The position numbers and the translations under genes were made by a program. From Bog-756 sp963830165 (GTDB taxonomy: Bacteria; Actinomycetota; Acidimicrobiia; Acidimicrobiales; RAAP-2), in NCBI GenBank assembly GCA_963830165.1, contig CAWHKZ010000011.1, forward strand, positions 682,001 through 746,000: a DNA stretch of 64,000 nt, read 5' to 3'. The notes under the pieces were generated by a model, which was not told where the DNA came from, did no database searches, and worked only from the letters and a program-made list of their open reading frames with translations. Each line of letters opens with the position of its first letter. Position 1 is the stretch's first letter. Of this stretch, positions 60,822 through 64,000 are shown piece after piece.

Positions 60822-61763
60822 ATGCACGCAACCATCCCGCCCCCCGACCAGCGTCCCGCCGAGACCACCGCGGCCACCGGCGACCAGTGGGTGATCGGCC
60901 ACGGCCACCAGCGGGCGATCGTCACCGAGGTCGGCGCCACGCTGCGGAGCTTCACCGTGGGGGACCGGCCCATACTCGACGGCTTCGGTCCCGACCAGTG
61001 GAGTCACGGCGGCCGGGGCCAGGTGCTCGCCCCCTGGCCGAACCGGCTCGGTGACGGCGCCTACCGCTTCGGGGACGTGTCGGCCCAGGCCCCCCTCAAC
61101 GAGATCGAGCGGCGGACCGCCATCCACGGACTCGTGCGGTGGCTTCCGTGGCGGATGACGGGACGGGCCCAGAACCTGGTCGGGCTCCAGTGCGACGTGC
61201 GGCCGTCGCCGGCCTACCCCTTCGCCCTTCGTCTCGGTGTGGAGTACCGCCTCGGCAGGGACGGCCTGACGGTCACCACGGACGCCGAGAACATCGGTGA
61301 CGCCGACCTCCCGTTCGGGCTCGGCTTCCACCCCTACCTGACGGTCGGCACGACCACCGTCGACCAGGCCCGGCTTCGGGTGCCCGCGCAACGCCGGCTG
61401 GTCTCCGACGAGCGGGGGCTGCCGACGGGCTCCATGTCGGTGCTCGGCAGCGAGTTCGACTTCACCGGCGGGCGGCCGGTCGGGGTCACGCGTCTCGACA
61501 CCGCCTTCTGCGACCTCGCCCGCGACGGCGACGGCCGGGTCCGCGTCGACCTCGACCACCCCGACGGGACGGCCGGGGTGTCCCTGTGGGCCGACGACCG
61601 CTTCGGTTACCTGATGGTCTTCACGGGCGACACGCTGGACCCCGAGGACCGGCGCCGGGCGGTGGCGGTGGAGCCCATGACGTGTCCGCCCGACGCGTTC
61701 CGCAGCGGCACCGACGTCACCGTGCTCCGTCCGGGGCGCGCTGGACCGGGGTCTGGGGCGTGA
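60822..61763 (+). CDS. Aldose 1-epimerase family protein
   Basis: Beta-sandwich mutarotase-like enzyme, 313 aa. NRLGDGAYRF-type strand, catalytic His candidates in AIHGLVRWLPW and GLGFHPYL, and Glu in AVEPMTCPPDAF. Predicted to interconvert alpha and beta anomers of a hexose. ATG 60822 follows GAGGA-like CCGAGGACTC. No sugar genes are adjacent. Confidence 0.9.
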   Translation: MHATIPPPDQRPAETTAATGDQWVIGHGHQRAIVTEVGATLRSFTVGDRPILDGFGPDQWSHGGRGQVLAPWPNRLGDGAYRFGDVSAQAPLNEIERRTAIHGLVRWLPWRMTGRAQNLVGLQCDVRPSPAYPFALRLGVEYRLGRDGLTVTTDAENIGDADLPFGLGFHPYLTVGTTTVDQARLRVPAQRRLVSDERGLPTGSMSVLGSEFDFTGGRPVGVTRLDTAFCDLARDGDGRVRVDLDHPDGTAGVSLWADDRFGYLMVFTGDTLDPEDRRRAVAVEPMTCPPDAFRSGTDVTVLRPGRAGPGSGA

Positions 61764-61896
61764 CCCCCCGCTGACGACCCCCTGCTGACCCACCGGCCGG
61801 CCCCCGCATCGCCGCGGCGGTGTCCCGTGACCGTGTGCGTCTCTGACCTGGGAATATGCCTGCCAACGGGGCAGGGGACCGCTGCGGCGACGGTGC

Positions 61897-61922
61897 CAGT
61901 CCCCAGGGTCAGTCCCCAGGGT
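61897..61922. repeat. 13-bp direct duplication
   Basis: CAGTCCCCAGGGT at 61897-61909 and again at 61910-61922. It directly precedes TTGACA (61926-61931), a possible -35 box for the secreted protein gene. Confidence 0.8.
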
Positions 61923-62009
61923 AATTGACACCCGGGCGAGCGACGACCAAGATCACGCTGTATCTGAGCTTGACGTGTTCTATTTCACACACATTGAGGG
62001 GTGACTGTT

Positions 62010-62792
62010 GTGAAGACTCTGCTGCGGGTAGCGAGCCTCGTCGTCGTGGCGGCGGGCATCGGCGTGGCCACACCGGCGTTCGCTGCCGGTACGACGGCGA
62101 CGGCCCTGTCGATCACCGCCACCCGTCCGGCGGTCTTCACCGGTCAGCCGAACGTGTTCAAGGCCGCCGTCAGCCCGGCCAAGGTCGGCAAGACCAAGAT
62201 CACCGGCGCCGTCACGTGGACGATCACCGGCCGCGACGGCAGCACCGTGTCGTGCGCCTCCACGTCGCCCATCAACGGCGGCGGCTACTCGGAGTGCAAG
62301 GTCGGCAAGGCGGTGTTGATGGCCTCGGCCTCCCCCTACACGGTGGTCGCCTCCTACAGCGGTGACGCCAACTTCGCCCCCGCGACGAATTCGATCCAGT
62401 ACGCGGTCACCTCGGCGGTCACACGCGTCAAGATCGTCATCGCCGACAAGCCCACCAGCGGTGCATCGACGACCGTCGAGGCCGTCGTCGTCGGCGGACC
62501 GGGGACCTCCACCCTCACCGGCCAGGTCACCTTCGCCGCCGCATCCGGTCTCGGCACCCGCGGGGTCAAGCCCTACTGCGCCGGCTCCAACCCGGTGGCG
62601 ACTGCCAACAATGCGCAGCCGTTGGTCGACGGCACCGCGACGTGCGTGCTCCCGGCCGGGTGGTTCGTCGTCCCGGTCGCCTCGACTGCGAACAAGCACC
62701 CGAAGACGTCCTGGTCGATCTCGGTGACCTACGACGGCAACGCGAGCTTCTACCCGATCACCTCGAACAAGATGGGTACCTCCAACCACTGA
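62010..62792 (+). CDS. Secreted Ig-like repeat protein
   Basis: 260 aa with a clear signal peptide (VKTLLRVASLVVVAAGIGVA, cleavage after TPAFA). The mature part has two Ig-like beta-sandwich repeats of the bacterial Big_3_5 type: TGAVTWTITGRDGSTVSC with YTVVASYSGDANFAPATNS, and TLTGQVTFAAASGLGTRG with WSISVTYDGNASFYPITSN. Paired cysteines suggest disulfides. GTG 62010 is chosen because GAGGGG lies 8 nt upstream; GTG 62001 is possible. Surface or adhesion role is inferred. Confidence 0.85.
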   Translation: MKTLLRVASLVVVAAGIGVATPAFAAGTTATALSITATRPAVFTGQPNVFKAAVSPAKVGKTKITGAVTWTITGRDGSTVSCASTSPINGGGYSECKVGKAVLMASASPYTVVASYSGDANFAPATNSIQYAVTSAVTRVKIVIADKPTSGASTTVEAVVVGGPGTSTLTGQVTFAAASGLGTRGVKPYCAGSNPVATANNAQPLVDGTATCVLPAGWFVVPVASTANKHPKTSWSISVTYDGNASFYPITSNKMGTSNH

Positions 62793-63058
62793 CCCGGTGA
62801 CCGCGGCGCCCCGGCGCCGATCCGCACCGCTGCACGGGCCGTGTGCTCGGGCAGTGTCCGCCCGACGGCCGCATCGCTGATCGGGACGTCAGCGGCTGAC
62901 GTCCGTACCGCAGCCCGTCGGAGTGGCGGGCCGAACCGCGGTGGCGTACCCGGAAGTCCCCGTCGTAGTCGCGCGTGCCGGCCGTAGTCGGGTCGGAGTA
63001 CCTGGCTCTCGTCGCGGGCACTCCGGTGGACGGCCCTCGGCGTCGGTCGCCCACGGTG

Positions 63059-63142
63059 GCACGCCGGTCGACTCCGGTTGAACGCCAGTCGACCCCGGCG
63101 GAGCGACGGCCGACGTCGGTTGCACGCCGGTCGACTCCGGGA
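63059..63142. repeat. 21-bp degenerate tandem repeat, four copies
   Basis: Units begin at 63059, 63080, 63101 and 63122; the first and fourth share GCACGCCGGTCGACTCCGG exactly. It lies in the 62793-63237 gap, which otherwise contains no convincing gene. Confidence 0.85.
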
Positions 63143-63237
63143 GTGGCCCGGCTCGTGGCCCACGGGCTCCGGGGATCGCACCGGTACACGGGGACGGGAC
63201 GTTCGATGCGTGCTTCGCCCGTCCGATGTCGCCGCGG

Positions 63238-63309
63238 TGCGCCCCCTGGGATTCGAACCCAGAACCTGCGGATTAAGAGTCCGTTGCTCTGCCGTTGAGC
63301 TAGAGGCGC
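63238..63309 (-). tRNA. tRNA-Lys (anticodon CTT)
   Basis: Minus-strand cloverleaf: acceptor GCGCCTC pairing with GGGGCGC, D arm with AGCTCAACGGCAGAGC, anticodon loop CTCTTAA, T arm GGTTCGAATCC. Discriminator A; CCA is not encoded. Confidence 0.95.
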
Positions 63310-63378
63310 GTGGAACTGCAACCTACGGTAGTTCCCCGGATGGTGGGACCGTGGTGGCCGTCTCCCGGGGGACTGCAG

Positions 63379-63453
63379 GGTGGCCGACGGGGTTCGAACC
63401 CGCGACCTCCGGGATCACAACCCGGCGCTCTGACCAGCTGAGCTACGGCCACC
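63379..63453 (-). tRNA. tRNA-His (anticodon GTG)
   Basis: Minus strand: acceptor GTGGCCG/CGGCCAC with the extra 5' G paired to discriminator C, the histidine identity feature. Anticodon stem CCGGG/CCCGG around TTGTGAT; T arm GGTTCGAACC. CCA is not encoded. Confidence 0.96.
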
Positions 63454-63514
63454 AAGGAGCCTCTAGTGTGTCACACGCTGGAGGTGGCCCGGACACGGCC
63501 GACCTCTGTCCGAC

Positions 63515-63588
63515 GCCCCTGTAGCTCAACTGGATAGAGCAGGTGGTTTCTACCCATCAGGTTGCGGGTTCGACTCCTGCCGGGGGCA
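63515..63588 (+). tRNA. tRNA-Arg (anticodon TCT)
   Basis: Plus strand: acceptor GCCCCTG/CGGGGGC, D arm TAGCTCAACTGGATAGAGCA, anticodon loop TTTCTAC, T arm GGGTTCGACTCC. CCA is not encoded. Decodes rare AGA in this GC-rich genome. Confidence 0.95.
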
Positions 63589-63745
63589 CGGGGTGCAACG
63601 GAACGGCGGCGGGTGGGGCATCGCGCCGGCCGGTCGCAACTACCGAGCCGCCGCGAGCCGCAGCAGTTGCCGGATGGCGTCGATGTCGTGCGCGACAGGT
63701 CCGGGCCTGCCGACTCGGCCCAGGTCGTCCGTCGACGGGTGGGCC

Positions 63746-63751
63746 TAGACT
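63746..63751 (+). promoter_or_regulatory. -10 box, leaderless start of the ParA gene
   Basis: TAGACT, 6 nt before GTG 63758. Confidence 0.5.
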
Positions 63752-63757
63752 CGTTGC

Positions 63758-64000
63758 GTGAGCGATGTCCTGGCGGTGGCCAATCAGAAGGGCGGAGTGG
63801 CGAAGACCACCACCGTGCACTCCCTGGGCGTGGCCTCCGCCGAGTTGGGCCGACGCACGCTGGTCGTCGATCTCGACCCACAGGCGTGCCTCACCTTCTC
63901 GCTGGGCTTCGACCCCGACGCCCTCGACAGCTCGCTGCACGACGTGTTCGTCCGTCGCCGGAGCGTCGCCGAGGTGGCACTGCGGGTCCCGGGCGTCCCC
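63758..64000 (+). CDS. ParA/Soj-family ATPase, partial (cut by window end)
   Basis: The first 81 residues are present. Deviant Walker A NQKGGVAKTTTVHSLG with the signature Lys, then LVVDLDPQACLTFSLG (A'). Such ATPases segregate chromosomes, plasmids or large protein complexes. The usual final G is replaced: KGGVAKTT instead of KGGVGKTT, a substitution seen in some ParA proteins. Any parB partner would lie beyond the window. Confidence 0.93.
   Translation, partial: MSDVLAVANQKGGVAKTTTVHSLGVASAELGRRTLVVDLDPQACLTFSLGFDPDALDSSLHDVFVRRRSVAEVALRVPGVP

Noticed and set aside
61840..62000. Possible riboswitch upstream of the secreted Ig-like protein
   Set aside because: Only a short duplication and weak promoter-like elements are visible; no known aptamer core (for example c-di-AMP or c-di-GMP) could be aligned by eye.
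62148..62161. AACGTGTT resembling half of a KstR site in the secreted protein gene
   Set aside because: The outer T of the consensus is missing and it lies inside coding sequence.
62758..63321. Minus-strand ORF of 187 codons with 7-residue repeats
   Set aside because: It runs through the tRNA-Lys gene and the repeats simply reflect the 21-bp tandem repeat.

Overview
This 64 kb window is very GC-rich chromosomal DNA from an actinobacterium. I infer an Acidimicrobiia-like lineage from the combination of F420/LLM-type, wax-ester synthase, steroid-type FadE/FadD and GlpC/DUF3501 genes, but no taxonomic marker here is decisive. Genes are dense, often overlap by ATGA, GTGA or TTGA, and many are preceded by a TANNNT -10 box only 5-8 nt before an ATG or GTG, which points to leaderless mRNAs.

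Layout. 0-6.3 kb: RNase P RNA (minus strand), xseA-xseB, a broken acyl-CoA synthetase, a broken metallo-beta-lactamase hydrolase and an HNH/DUF222 gene. The stretch 1.96-4.91 kb carries a dense cluster of single-base insertions. 6.4-12.2 kb: a ferredoxin reductase and a minus-strand MoxR-DUF58-transglutaminase operon. 12.3-17.0 kb: a glpD, alkyl-DHAP-synthase-like oxidase, glycerol kinase operon. 17.1-20.2 kb: a Fur/PerR regulator, rubrerythrin, GlpC-like Fe-S protein and DUF3501 stress module. 20.3-23.8 kb: CaiB CoA-transferase and enoyl-CoA hydratase, ssb, msrB.

24-47.7 kb is a lipid and steroid catabolism region. fadE30-ipdF-fadD3, in the same functional set as the mycobacterial genes that degrade the steroid C/D rings, is followed by a zinc alcohol dehydrogenase. 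Further on are a wax ester/TAG synthase, a fatty acid desaturase, two more acyl-CoA synthetases, SDRs, a P450-ferredoxin pair, an agmatinase-like enzyme, a thiolase and a two-subunit acyl-CoA dehydrogenase preceded by a perfect match to the KstR operator consensus. A second palindrome (CTRACGKCGYGTCAGAT) recurs at fadE30, fadD3 and a third acyl-CoA synthetase.

47.7-62.8 kb holds mostly small catabolic and housekeeping enzymes: VOC, rhodanese, DUF4031, SCP-x-type thiolase, a 55-residue zinc ribbon, LLM oxidoreductase, FrnE, ABM, Mug glycosylase, GNAT, SDR, FAH, ArfB, alpha/beta hydrolases, nitrilase, SurE, aldose epimerase and a secreted Ig-like protein. 63.2-63.6 kb carries tRNA-Lys(CTT), tRNA-His(GTG) and tRNA-Arg(TCT), and the window ends inside a ParA ATPase gene.

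Other structure: tandem repeats of unrelated sequence (8, 13, 15, 21 and 42 bp units) sit in several intergenic gaps, and perfect GC-rich stem-loops of 13-14 bp separate two convergent gene pairs. Several otherwise well-conserved genes are split by one or two indels, so sequence quality should be considered before calling any of them pseudogenes.
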